Below are positions 1 through 12,165 of a stretch of 64,000 nucleotides of DNA, piece after piece (the stretch's first letter is position 1; the number at the start of each line of letters is the position of its first letter). A program made the translations under genes and the position numbers. This DNA comes from Rugalucina vietnamica (taxonomy: Eukaryota > Mollusca > Bivalvia > Lucinida > Lucinidae). Where the stretch lies: NCBI GenBank assembly GCA_964017185.1, contig OZ024878.1, positions 3,968,151 to 4,032,150 on the forward strand, written 5' to 3'. The notes beneath the pieces were generated by a model. The model worked only from the letters and a program-made list of their open reading frames with translations. It ran no database searches and had not been told where the DNA came from.

Positions 1-326
1 GAATGAAAGATATTTTCATGCTCAAATCATGAAGCTTCGTATTTATATTGCTTGTATAAAAACTATTTATATTGCTTTTTTAAACTATTTATATCAATAT
101 AAAATGCTCATTTGCAATGAAACATGGCTGTTTTATGCTTGAATGTTGAGACTAAGAAATCTTTATAACCTTTCAGACCATGTCGCTTGAAATAATTTAT
201 TTTAAAAGCAATGAAAACAAAGCTTCTTAAACTATTAACTGCTATTTTGTATATTACAATACAGGTTTTCTAGTGTAGCCTGTTTCACATCAGCCCTGCA
301 ACTGCTGTATTTATCTATTTATAATT

Positions 327-562
327 TGAGCCGCCTTGTGGGAAAACCAACAATGTGGTTTCCGAATAGGTCCGATACAAATCGGCCTGTACAAGCACAG
401 AAGATTGCTAGAGACTGGAAATTTTGGATTTAGAAAGTAGAGGAATTGTACTATCCATGTAGTGAAAACAAAGGCGCTGATCAGCTTTGCGGTTACCGCG
501 AAGCTGATCAGTGCCTTTGTTTTCGCATATGCAGATTGTTGGTTTTCTCATGAGGCGGCTCA
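327..562 (+). mobile_element. Foldback MITE (family M1)
   Basis: About 235 bp with ~27 bp terminal inverted repeats (TGAGCCGCCTTGTGGGAAAA and its complement at the right end) and an inner palindrome around GATCAGCTT...AAGCTGATC flanked by GCGAAAACAAAGG-type arms. It has no coding capacity. TT is found on both outer sides. Confidence 0.92.
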
Positions 563-1042
563 TTTCTGTGTTGTGTGAAGCTGCCTAACATCGGGCCATA
601 TTAAATTGGGTCACACACAAAACTGAATGACACGGTAGCTGTAAAATTGATATGAAACAGGCTTAATGTGGCTCATCTTGCAAAGTACTTTAACCACCCA
701 GCCCCCAAATACTGACCAAGAAAGATGTCACTGATTGGCTTACATGCATTGCTTTATAGAAGGGTTTTATGGCATAAGTTTATTAATGTTTTTGTTTTCT
801 GAGAGTTTGATGCCAGTTAGTATGGGTGGTTAAGGTACAAGATTATTTTAGGCAAATAGTCACATTTTTCTGCTTTGGGTGGTTTTTTATTTGCTTAGAA
901 TCTATCAGCATTTTCTTCGCTTATCTGAGATATAAGCTTTGCACCTATTTTATGGGTTCTTTTCAACGTTGTGTGCTTCTAGCTAGTACATCATCATTGC
1001 CTCTGTACATAAGGTTTTAATATTTTTCATAGATGATATATT

Positions 1043-1272
1043 TGAGCCGTCTCGTGGGAAAACCATCAAAGGTAGTTTCCGAATAGGTCTGACATAAATC
1101 GGGCTGTACAGTCACAGAAGCAGGCTAGAAGCTTGAAATTTTGGATTTAAGAAGAAGAGGAAATGTACTATCCATGTAGCGAAAACAAAGGTGCTGATCA
1201 GCTTCGCGGTTAGCTGATCTGTGTATTTGTTTTCGCATATGCAGATTGATGGTTTTCTCATGAGGTGGCTCA
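1043..1272 (+). mobile_element. MITE M1 copy
   Basis: Same ends and inner palindrome, with the centre shortened (TTCGCGGTTAGCTGATC). TT flanks both ends. Confidence 0.9.
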
Positions 1273-1502
1273 TTCCATAACCTTGCTTAATTATTTATCT
1301 AACACTTTGGGGTTTATTTTATTTTTAAGGAGTTGCCTAGAGAAGCACTCTAGTGATTGTGCTCCACCCTTGCATGGACTGTCACATATTTAATTTCAGC
1401 AGACAGTCCCATGTTAACTATTATGCAGTCAGAAGCATAATTACTCCTGTGTTTTACTTTTTTGCTGCTGGTAAGACAGGATATCTCTCACTTTCACACA
1501 AC

Positions 1503-4196
1503 AGTTAATACGGCCACCAATCCAGCCCTTTCATAGCAAAATGCAATGATAATAAATTCATTTGCGGAACTTCCCACTATGCAGCTGCGGGGTTCGAAAC
1601 GTGTAAGTGACTTCATGTTCTCTTGTTTTATTATCAATTACTCCTATTTTAAGACATCTTTCAAAAATCGGAGAATGACATGATGTGGGTAATTTATCTA
1701 GCATCTTTCATCTCCAGCAGATCGTCTAAAAACACAGCTCGTGGTTTGGAATCACTTTTGAGGTGAGTGCAACACATGTGTTTTTAGGTTGTGTGCTAGA
1801 TTTTCAACACAAACACACCGCATAACTTTGTTTTCCAACTTATGCAATGCGTCCATTTCATTTGGAAGATTTTATTTTGACTAATGATGAAGATTTGTGA
1901 CCATAAATGTCATTTGTATGCCTCTGATTTGAAAATAATCTATATGCTATGAAGCGGCGTGATAAGCGATGAAGAAAGGGGTCTAGCTATGAAGAAAACG
2001 TGTTATGCTTGGAGGATGAGCAGTCCAGTTGATTTTACTATAACGAAATACGCTGGTCAGCCTTGTATTGTCAAGAGGTGTATTTAATAGCATCCTCAGC
2101 TTCAAAAGCAACTAAGCAAATCTGATAAATGTCTTTCTTGTTTTGAAAAGCATGATTCTTCCTTTACAAGAACATGTTTTGTCTTACAGTATGTATTTAT
2201 GTATTACAGGTATTTTTTTCGATATGTATGCTTACTTATATTTATTTACTGTATATATATATAGTTCGCTTCTTATTGGAGGAACGAAAAAGAGCTATAT
2301 GCATTACAGAAAATGATCAGTTTACTTCTTCATGGAACTATCAGGGTTCGTACAGTAACCAGCAGGACTACATTATAAAAAGAGTTTAAAAAGAGTGCAG
2401 TGGTCTCAGATTTAAAATCCAACAACTGATTGAATGACCCGATGTAAGTGCAAGAGTGATTGATAATGAGCTAGAAAAAGTGCAGAGGTCTATCTATGTG
2501 CAATGAATACTTAATTTTTTCCATACTATTTCAAAACAGTTATCAGCTTTTCTTAGTTGCCAAATAAGCTAAGTAAGTAAGTAACTTCTTTATTTCATAG
2601 CTGAGGAGGCTATTATATACGCCTCTTGACAATACAAGGCTGACCAGTGCATTTCATTATAGTACAATCAACTGGACTGCTCTAGCTCATAGTACAAGGT
2701 GCGTCTCGGGAAATCATAAACATGTCTAATAACTCGCGAACGGTTGGTTGAAATTTAAAGATAGTTTCATGGTTTTAAACTACATTTCTACGGAGCAATC
2801 AGTAAAAATGTTAGTTCAGTTGCTTACAAATTATAAAAGTTATGGACATTTACATGATGGTGTATCGGCGTAACTGGAGCACGTTGAAAATCATTTTGCT
2901 ACGTTTTTGTGGAGGGGTGGTTGAATGTTTTGTATGCAGTCCCTTTATTAGAGCCGTATTGAGATGAATTTTGCCATCTGAGCATTGATTAAGTCTTCTT
3001 AGTTAAAATGATAGTCAATTATTTGAGATAAAAATGATAAAAAAAAAAAAATAGCATGATCAATTTCATTTTATACGAGGCACAACTATTTTTTTGAGAC
3101 TGAAATAAAACAAAAAGAGGCTGCTTGTGTAAAACGACAACAAGAAACAAGCAATTAGAATATTTAAAGAAAAAATGCACACAAAATCATCACTAAATCA
3201 TTAATGACACTTTAGAAGGTTGATTTTATAAATTAATTTTGTTAAATCTACTTAACTGGAAAAAATGTTGGGGAGGGTCTAATTTTGCGCCGTAAAACTT
3301 ACATTACGTCACTATTTTCCAGTAAAATAATTTCAGTATGTTTAAAAAAATTGTATAAAATCAACGCTGATGGTGGAAATCATTTCAAACTTCCAAAAAG
3401 TTATCTTACATAGTTACTCGTGCAACTGATAGTTAGCATTGTGTAATATCATCTCAACTCGCAGTTACAGGAACTGTTGAATTTGATCTTTATGAATTTC
3501 AAAACAGAGTTTTCGACGTGCGCCGTAGACACATACCCCTCTTGGCATAAATGCATATAAATGTGTTGTGTAAGAGACGAATTCATCCATATTTTTACGA
3601 AATGTTTATTAGATGTATGCAAACAGATCATATAAATTTCATGCAATTCTGCATACACATTCTTGTTTAATCACAAATGTCTACATATTTCTGGGACAGG
3701 CCCCATATAACAAGTTTTCTTCATAGCTAGTCTCCTTTCTTCATCGCTTTTCATGCCGCTTCATAGCATATCGATTATTTTCCAATCAGAGGCATACAAA
3801 TGACTTTTATGGTCACAAATCTTCATTATTAGTCTAAATGAAATCTTCCAAATAAAATGAACGCATTGCATAAGTTGGAAAACGAAGTTACTCAGTGTGT
3901 TTGTGTTGAACCTAAAAACGAATGTATTGCACTCACTTCAAAAGTGATTCCAGACCACGTGCTATGTTTTCAGCAGATCGGCTGGAGATGAAAGACGCTA
4001 GATAAATTACCCACATCATGTCATTCTCTGATGTTTGAAAGATGTTTTAAAAAAGTAGTAATTGATAATAAAACTAGAGAACATGAAGTCGCTTACACGT
4101 TTCTAACTCCGCAACTGCATAGTGGGAAATACCACAAATGAATTTATTATCATTGTATTTTGCTATGAAAGAGCTGGATTGGTGGCCGTGAATTAA
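1503..4196. repeat. Large nested inverted repeat
   Basis: Outer arms 1503-2006 and 3704-4196 are reverse complements with scattered mismatches (for example GTGGGTAATTTATCTAGC and its complement near 4000). Inner arms at about 2012-2105 and 2590-2690 also pair (CAGTCCAGTTGATT, GTCAGCCTTGTATTGTCAAG). The ~1.6 kb interior has no coding frame. Possibly a foldback transposon with another inserted. Confidence 0.85.
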
Positions 4197-4483
4197 TGGG
4201 TACCTCACCATGCCTGAGGTCAAATATTGAAGTAGGGGAGGATTGGGCTATTACACCACCTTATAGTATTGGTCTTTTTTTTATAAAAAATAGGTCTAAA
4301 TGAATAAAGAATAAGGTATTTCTGTCAGCACTGCTGGTGATGGGCTATAGTCTTTTGTTTTGTTTAAATGCTTTATTAATCAAATACTGCTTTAGGGAAG
4401 GCTGATTTACGTGGCTTTGTAGATTTGGCAGAGTTGATTGTTGTGATTTGAGTTTCTTGACTGAGGAGAGCTATCCCAGCAGG

Positions 4484-4567
4484 CACATGACGTCAGATCA
4501 ACGTCGATGCGACGTCATTCATCGACGTCGATCTGACATCATTCTGAGGTCATGTGCCTGCTGGGAT
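4484..4567. repeat. Foldback element CCCAGCAGGCACATGACGTC
   Basis: ATCCCAGCAGGCACATGACG and the complementary CATGTGCCTGCTGGGAT enclose GACGTC/ATCGACGTCGAT-rich pairs, giving a hairpin of about 84 bp. Similar foldbacks are scattered in many animal genomes. Confidence 0.8.
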
Positions 4568-4611
4568 AAGTATCTTAAGCATTTTGACCGGGTATGACTC
4601 AATGCATTCGG

Positions 4612-4810
4612 CAGTGCGGTAGCTTAGTGGACAAGCATTGGGCTCTAGATCAAGAGGTTGTGTGGTTTGAACACCACATAGGCCAGTTGTTTCTTTGAGC
4701 AATGACTATTAACTTTCCATAGAACTGATCAATACCCTTAAAGTAGTGGCCCTGTCCCAACATAACTGAAAATTTGTTGACGGGCTTAAACCAGAAATCA
4801 AACAAAAACA
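4612..4810 (+). mobile_element. tRNA-derived SINE
   Basis: tRNA-like head with A box (GTAGCTTAGTGG) and B box (GGTTTGAACACC), then CTGTCCCAACATAACTGAAA and a GTTGACGGGCTTAAACC tail with AAACAAAAAC. Pol III type, non-coding. Confidence 0.75.
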
Positions 4811-6518
4811 ATTCCTAACTAAATAGCCAGACTCAATGAGACTGATTGGTTTGATTTTAAAATCTAAGAGTACAAGGGGCATTCATTAAGTCCTGAAACT
4901 TACTGATTCCTGACTTTATTTCTGAATTAAAGTGTATATATGTATACATATTTGTGAACTACCATCCTTCGCCTAGGCGAACACAAGTGCAAATATGGAG
5001 CAGTGTCTTATGTATCAGAATTATCTCCCTTAGAAGTACCCACTGTTTTGGCTATTGAAAATACATACAGGACATAACCATACAAATAAGATTATTACAT
5101 GCAAGCCAAAATCAAACACAATCATATTTAGGCGCCCACTTTCAAGACTTAAAAAATGCCACTCGTAATGTTATGAAGCACATTTTAAAGTGACAGCAAT
5201 TAGAAATACCTATACAGTTAGCTACAGGCTCAAAATATGCAGAAAGCAAACAGTGTTTAGACAAGATTGAACCATTTTTGTTCACGAAAACAAAAGCCTA
5301 TTTTCATTATCAGAAAGATGTGACTTTCATAATCTTCATACATGAACTTAAGTTTAACATGCATGGTACATGTAGTTAGTTAGCTTACATCAGAGATTGA
5401 ATCTTGTATCAAACATTTAGAAATAATTAGTCAGGCTTGCAATCAGGACAGATTTTATTTTGTTTAATGATTCTTATTTCATACATTTTCATTCTCTACG
5501 TAGGGAGAGCAGTGCCCTAGTGGTAGAAAAAGTTGTGTCCTTGAAAAAGTTGTGTCCTTGAAAACCTCAACACAAACAAACTTTTCTGCTTGTTTGATTG
5601 CATAGCATGTGATATTGTATACATACAAACCGATAAATGATCAGTGACACACACTCCAATTGAGAACGAAGTCGAGATGAAAAATTCGAGTTTTCTTCTA
5701 CAGCGTTTCTTCTACTGACTGGTAGATAGGTGCAGTCAATGTAGAAATTGATTATTTATTGAAAGAAAGTAACATAAGAAATCCTGGTTATTTCATTTAT
5801 GCAAACACTTCAATCTTATTGTGTTGGAAGCACTATATGTTCATGGGGCGAAAGTGCTTGGGAAAACTAAATAATCTGGATTTTTTACAATACTTTCATT
5901 CAATAAATGTTCAATTTCTGCATGGACTGTGCCTGTCTATCAGTCAATAGAGTAAATGGTATAGGTAAAAACTCAAATTTTTCATCTCAACTTCGGGCAG
6001 AATTCCACTGTGCATCAACGATCATTTATTGGTATGTATGTATACAATACCATGTGTTTATCAGCTGTGACAGAAATGTTCAAAATAAATTCAAACTCTG
6101 TTGTAACATACAAATTTAAGACTAGATAGAGTTAAGGTAACCAGAAAATTATTTTTAGCAGCTGCAGGAGAACCATCCAATCATATATCTTCCCGCTTAC
6201 CTATAGGACTTACGGCAATCAGTTACTAGAATCTAGAAAAAACTCACCATAAGTATTGGGGAAAATACTTGCCCACTTTTTCAAACTCCTAAGTCTACTA
6301 ATTCTAAGTACATAAGGTATGTTTGCATCCATAAGCATAAATTATGGTGTGGCAAAAACTTGCAGATCTATAGACTGCTAACAGATATATTGAACTGTGG
6401 AGGCCTAGTGGTAGGGTTTCCAAAAACCAACTGAGGCCTTAAGCAAGACTTAATAATAACATAGTACTGGCTAATATAATACCCTCCAAAGCCAAACAGG
6501 CTGGTCTGTCATAGTTTT

Positions 6519-7464
6519 TAGCTCGCCTGTACGAAAGTACAGGAAGAGCTATTGCAGTCACCCCGGCGTTGGCGTCGGCGTTAGTGTTAGCGTCGGCGTC
6601 AGAGTTGCTCAAAATGTTAAAGTTTTTGGTTAAAGTTTTTATGAGTCTATATCTCTTGGAGTTGTGGATGGATCAAGTTGATACTTTGCATGTTGGTAGA
6701 TATTGGTCTGAAGTTTTATGCTGTACCGTCATGACCCACCTGGGTGACCTTGAGGTCAAGGTCACGGACTTAGAAATTTTGTGTTAGAGTTTTTTGTTAA
6801 AGTTTTTATAAGTCTATATCTCTTGAAGTTGTTGATGGATCAGGTTGATACTTTGCATGTTGGTAGATATTGGTCTGATGTTTTATTCTGTACCATCATG
6901 ACCCACCTGGGTGACCTTGAGGTCAAGGTTACGGACTTAGAAATTTTGTGTTAGAGTTTTTGGTTAGAGTTTTTGTAAGTCTATATCTCTTGGATATGTA
7001 GATGGATCAAGTTGATACTTTGCATGTTGGTAGATATTGGTCTGAAGTTTTATGCTGTATCATCATGACCCACCTGGGTGACCTTGAGTTCAAGGTCACA
7101 GACTTTGAAATTTTATGTTAAAGCTTTTGCTTAAAGTGTTTTGAACTGTATATTGCTGGAACAGATGGATGGATCTAGTTGATACTTTGCTGTTAGATAT
7201 TATTCTTTTATTATGCTGTAGCATCTTGACTCACCTGTGGTCAAGGTCACAGACTTAGGTTTTAGGTTATAAGTCTATCTCAGATATGTAGATGGATCAA
7301 GTTGAACTTAGCATGTTGGTAGATATTGGTCTGAAGTTTTATGCTGTACCATCACGACCCACCTGAGTGACATTGAGGTCAATGTCTTTGGTCATAGATT
7401 TAATAGATTTAGTGGCAAAGCACAAGTCAGGCGAGCTACGCTGTCCTGCGACAGCTCTTATTAG
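6519..7464 (+). mobile_element. H1: tandem-core HINE-like element
   Basis: 5' hairpin CGCCTGTACGAAAGTACAGG, a short GGCGTC-rich stretch, then about four units of ~165 bp (GTTGATACTTTGCATGTTGG, GACCCACCTGGGTGACCTTG). It ends with GGCGAGCTACGCTGTCCTGC. The architecture (5' hairpin, tandem core, short 3' end) fits HINE/pearl elements of bivalves. No protein coded. Confidence 0.75.
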
Positions 7465-7472
7465 ACATCAAA

Positions 7473-7709
7473 TGAGCCGTCTCGTGGGAAAACCAACAAT
7501 GTGGTTTCCGAACAGGTCCAACACAAACCGGCCTGTACAAGCACAGAAAAGAGCTAGAAGCTTGAAATTTCAGATTTAAGTAGAAGAGGAATTGTACTAT
7601 CCGAGTAGCAAAAACAAAGGCGCTGATCAGTTTCGTGGTTACCTCGAAGCTGATCTGCGTCTTTGTTTTCGCCTGTGCAGATTGTTGGTTTTTCCCATGA
7701 GGTGGCTCA
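7473..7709 (+). mobile_element. MITE M1 copy
   Basis: Full length, flanked by AA on both sides. It starts about 10 bp after the end of element H1. Confidence 0.9.
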
Positions 7710-8122
7710 AATGTAGATTTTTCTGTGTCAATGTTTATTTATGCATGTTACAGATGTAGACAGAGAATGACACAAGATACGAAGTAGAGAAAGTTTCATG
7801 TGATAATTTTGAGCATGAGAATGTATGGTATCTTAGGCAGAAACATGTATTCTTCTTCTTCTTCTTCAAGATTTTCTGGATTGTGCTTGAACAAGTTGCC
7901 ACATTATGGAAAATTAGATTAATGAGACATTTGATTTGCATTTTGGGGTCTCCTTAATTTAGAATAAAATGATATGATCGTTTGTTTAATGAAACTTCAA
8001 GATGTGTTTCTTGCAAAGTAGATATTTTGACAAACTCTTTGACTGTCATATAAGATTTTGCATGCACCCTCAGAAATGTTATCTATTGTGAGATTTTATT
8101 TGTGTGACAACCCCCCGAAACA

Positions 8123-8159
8123 CACACACACAAGCATGCATGCACGCATGCACACACGT

Positions 8160-8190
<31 letters not shown>
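8123..8190. repeat. (CA)n microsatellite
   Basis: Pure and near-pure CA dinucleotides with an interrupted GCATGCATGCACGC stretch. Confidence 0.9.
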
Positions 8191-8193
<3 letters not shown>

Positions 8194-8589
8194 TGATTAT
8201 CAACTAAGAATCAGAGGTGCTGTTTCCACAGGGGGACCCTAGGATGTCCCTACCATTACGAAAATATGTCAGTGAAATGTATACCCCCTTTTATATAGCA
8301 AAACTGAAGTTTACAGGGATATACCTATCTTTCTCATTTTTGCTCCGAAACATAGGTTGTGAGTACTCATTAGAACTGCCTGGGCGAGGTGGTTGTAACG
8401 AGTACCCACAATCTATGTTTTGAGCAAAAATAAGATAAATATCCAAAAAAATCCATTGAAAATTTTTACAACTTTTGAAAACAATGTATATTACATGGGC
8501 ATGTTTTCATAATGTGATTCTACTGGCTGCTATGATCACTCGCCGTAGCCTCTATTATTTTGTTATAGTTTGCACTTTTACAAATTTTT

Positions 8590-9010
8590 AAAACTGTTAA
8601 GACTGTAGGCCGTAGACACATCGTAGTGGCATCCTACAGGTGCCGTACGTAAACCCTGCGGTGATCGTGCGGTTACCAGACAATTTTTGTATTATGATAA
8701 TTTGGGGATCAAAATCCAAAGGTAATCGTGCGGTGACAGTACGGCCTCCCTACGTCTATCGCATGGTTGCTGCACGGTGTCCGTACAATACTATAAAAAT
8801 TGTGCGGTCATCGTATGAACATCACACAGGCTCTGTATGATTTCCTTATGATCTTTGTAACGTTTTGTGTCAGAATGTCTGTCAAGAAATCGTACAATGC
8901 CCGTATGAATTGTAAACACATACATCGTAGCTTATGGTCACCATTAATGTGTGAAAAATCATACGGAAACTCGCAGACCAAAAAATCATATGGCGATCGG
9001 GGCAAATGTA
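8590..9010. repeat. Degenerate CGTACGG-rich repeat
   Basis: Loose repeats of CGGTGATCGTGCGGT, GTGCGGTCATCGTATG, CCGTATGA on both strands. Related sequence occurs at 29690-30300. Unit and ends are unclear. The 143-codon open frame crossing it has no recognisable protein features. Confidence 0.5.
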
Positions 9011-9358
9011 TTAGTATTAGGCAGCATCTATATAGTATTCACTGGCATTTGTACATATTTTTTTTTTTTTTTTACAATAATTTTCATTTTTCAAATTCCA
9101 ACACTATTTGTCTTGTCGATATGCATGTACTAGGTACTTCTGTTGTATTAATATGCTCCATCTACAGTTATACATGTATGCTTTATCAGTTTTATCTTCT
9201 GTTGATAGTGCACATGACTGTGATCTGTTAGAAAAGTATGATCATTTTTTTATTATTTTTTTATTTGAAAGTAAAAGTTTTGTAGACTCTTCCAATGGTT
9301 TTGTAATGCATTGCCTGCTACAAGCTTTGATCCCTTAAAACCCTGGTACTGGTTTAAA

Positions 9359-9596
9359 TGAGTCATGTCATGAGAAAAGTGGATTTTTGCCTATGCGAAA
9401 ACAAAGGCGCAGATCAGCTTCGCAGGAACTGCCAAGCTGATCAGCGCCTTTGTTTTTCGCTACTCGGATAGTATAATCCCTCTTCTTCTTAAATCCAAAA
9501 TTTCAAGCTTCTAGCCATCTTCTGAGCTTGTACAGCTCGGTTTGTGTCAGACCTAGTCAGAAACCCCGAAGACAGGTTTTCTCGTGTCATGGCTCA
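9359..9596 (-). mobile_element. MITE M1 copy
   Basis: Reverse orientation (the palindromic GCGAAAACAAAGG block comes first), AA on both sides. Its ends belong to a diverged subtype (GAGTCATGTCATGAG...GTCATGGCTC). Confidence 0.88.
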
Positions 9597-9802
9597 AATT
9601 ATTAAATGTACAGATCAGCCTGTTTAGCTTTTAAGTAGGCCGTAAATATTCTTGATAATTAAAAGTTGAATCTTAATATATCAGGAAGGGATTTTAAAAA
9701 TTGTCAATTTTAAAAGAACCATTAGCAGAAAAACGGCATTCAAAATTACCCAGTGTGAATACAAGTATTTCTTCCTAGTCAATAAGTATGAATTTTGTAA
9801 AA

Positions 9803-10001
9803 GAGAAACAGGAAAATCAACAATCTGCATAGGCGAAAACAAAGACGCAGCGCCTTTGTTTTCGCTACATGGATAGTACAATTCCTCTACTATCTAAATC
9901 CAAAATTGCAAGCTTCTAGCCATCTTCTATGACTGCACAGGGCGGTTTGTGCCAGACCTGGTGGGGAACCCAAATTGTTGTTTTTCTCATGCACAGGCTC
10001 A
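9803..10001 (-). mobile_element. MITE M1 copy, 17 bp before DEPDC5 exon a
   Basis: Left part shortened; the inner block (GCGAAAACAAAGACGC) and right end (CACAGGCTCA) are clear. Only AATGTTTTTATTTTTAG lies between it and the exon, so any branch point must be inside or at the edge of the MITE. Confidence 0.85.
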
Positions 10002-10018
10002 AATGTTTTTATTTTTAG

Positions 10019-10163
10019 GTGTGGACTGGAAATCTTTGACGATTCCCGCCTCGTTGCCAATAACAACAGATTACCTGCCAGAGACGTTTAGTTTACGTAA
10101 TGACTATGTTGTGTCGGACTACAATCTGCTACCTGATGATGTCAATAGTGATTATTATACAAA
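10019..10163 (+). CDS. DEPDC5: DEPDC5 exon a
   Basis: Follows TTTTTAG and ends before GTAAG. It encodes [20 protein letters not shown] and about 30 further residues, a very close match to the human VDWKSL...LTTDYFPD stretch. It enters with two bases of a split codon and leaves in phase 2. A MITE ends only 17 bp before this exon. Confidence 0.93.
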
Positions 10164-12134
10164 GTAAGAGCGCCGTGTGTGGTAGCAGAGTGTTAAAGAT
10201 ACAAGTTGCAGCTGGCAGTAGCAATTTGTCATTTGACATCAGGTTATGGAATAAGGGAGTACTTTTTTTTTTGCAACAAGTACTACATAGGATGCGTTTC
10301 CAATGGTTAACAAATAAAAGAGCAATTCTAAAACCTGAAATTGTCTTATCATTTCTAAACATATAGAGTGTAGAAGACCTGTTTGTACATAATGTGAAGA
10401 GTGATTCGAACACAAAGAAAACTGTTCACAAAAGTCATACAGGTCAACCTCATCATAACGCTATCTTTGGGGTCCATAGACACAGATCATATGTGAAGTG
10501 AAACTGTGTTATAATGAAAATACTTACTGTACACATATAGCAAAATAATCAGTTTGGAAGCCATGACATGGCCGTGTTATACTGAAAACCAAATTATAGC
10601 AAGGTGTTTGTTATTATAAAGACCTGTCAACTCTCACGGATACCCCATTAATCTAAAGATTTTGCAATGGAGTAAAGACCTCCCATCCCATTTCTATTAA
10701 AAACACCAAACTAAGGTATTTCGGGCTGTCTACCGATTAATTTTAATACAAAAGAAAAATATCCCGGTTTTTCCATGTTTACACAAACAAAGTCAAGGTC
10801 ATTGCAAATTTCTGGTTTAGGTACTTTCGATAGTTCCATTTTCTATTTTTAGTGCTATTTGGCAAATCTGTGTTCGCATTCGAGATTCTCCGGTTCTCCA
10901 ATCTATTATTAGCCTGATATCGGGAAATTCCGGTGCAAGATAAAACAAGCTTTGTGACTGGCTAATAACTTTTTAGGTTGATTTTAGAACAAATCAGATG
11001 GCATGTAACAAATAATCATCGGAAAAACTCCAATATGGTCGCGCCCTTGCTAGAAATATGTCGAATCTGATTTTTTGATCAAATTTCATCTTTTCTTCAC
11101 ATTTTTTGCAACATAGTCTTTATAGAAATTCGCAAAAGCGAATGTTTAATAATACCTGAGGTATGATACTGTACCATCTCCTTCATTCCTTGTTTTAAGG
11201 GTTTTGCATGCCAGTGTTATACTACTTTTGGCCAATAACAAGTATTGTCTTTTTGAAAAGTTGGAAAAAAATCTCCCACCTGAAGAAAAAATCTCCCTCC
11301 TTAAAACACGTGGAAGCTGCATGCTAATTTGGTAAAAAAAAATCACTGTTTCCCACAATCTCTTAGAATTTTCAGTGGAGGTACGTTGACAGGTCTGGCT
11401 TTATAATGAGGTTAACTGTACATTATTCATGTTTTCAGTCCGCCACTGACTGAAGATGAGAAGTATTTTAGGAAACAGCCCCTCACTACACAGGAGGTGT
11501 TTAAAGAACTCATATCACAGAGATTGGCACAGGTGGGTGGTCAGATAATATATGTCAAGTAGAGGTATCATGTTTCAAAATTCATGTATGCGTGGTTATG
11601 GGACTTGATTCTTCTTCAAAATAGCAAAACTGTTTTCTAAAGGATCTAACAATTATATTTTATTCTACATTTTCCACAGATAATTATAGAGAAAACATTT
11701 TGATTTTCACAATTGGACTTAGCTTACTATTTAAATGTGTTCTTAGTGTGGAAATAGCAGAATGACACCTAAAGCCTGCCACTCCATATTGAGAAGACTT
11801 TGGATCAAACCCAGCTAGTTGTGTCTTTAAGCAAAATCTATAATTTACCATACATAAGTTGCGTGCCTCTTGGCATTACTGAAAAACTGTTGACAGGGAT
11901 GTTCAACCATAAGACTAACAAACAACTTGGTGTTTGTTTTCAGGGTTTTCAGTTAATTTGTGTACTACCTGGTCGGCGACAGTCTTCCTATGTGTTGGGT
12001 GGGTCCACGTCCAGTCAACTTACAGCCATGAGTTCGAGCCCCCAGGTCCCTCACATGATGGGTCTGATGAGGGCTCGGCCCAGAGAGGAACAGTCGGTGA
12101 GTGTCTGATGCTTACACAGGATGTATGTGTGTGT

Positions 12135-12165
<31 letters not shown>

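Larger units (their letters stand above)
1..10018 (+). other. DEPDC5: DEPDC5 intron (upstream exons outside window)
   Basis: No segment with DEPDC5 similarity was seen left of 10019. Apart from the listed repeats, 563-1042, 4811-6518 and 7710-9358 hold AT-rich unique-looking sequence with only short chance frames. A SINE-head fragment (GCCCTAGTGGTAGAAAAAG, TTGTGTCCTTGAAAA twice) lies at 5505-5575. Confidence 0.7.

Noticed and set aside
6519-7464. CRISPR-like array
   Set aside because: Regular direct repeats, but units are ~165 bp without short spacers, in an animal intron.
8800-9231. 143-codon open frame on the + strand
   Set aside because: It crosses a degenerate repeat and a T run, has no domain features, and lacks support from splice sites or neighbours.
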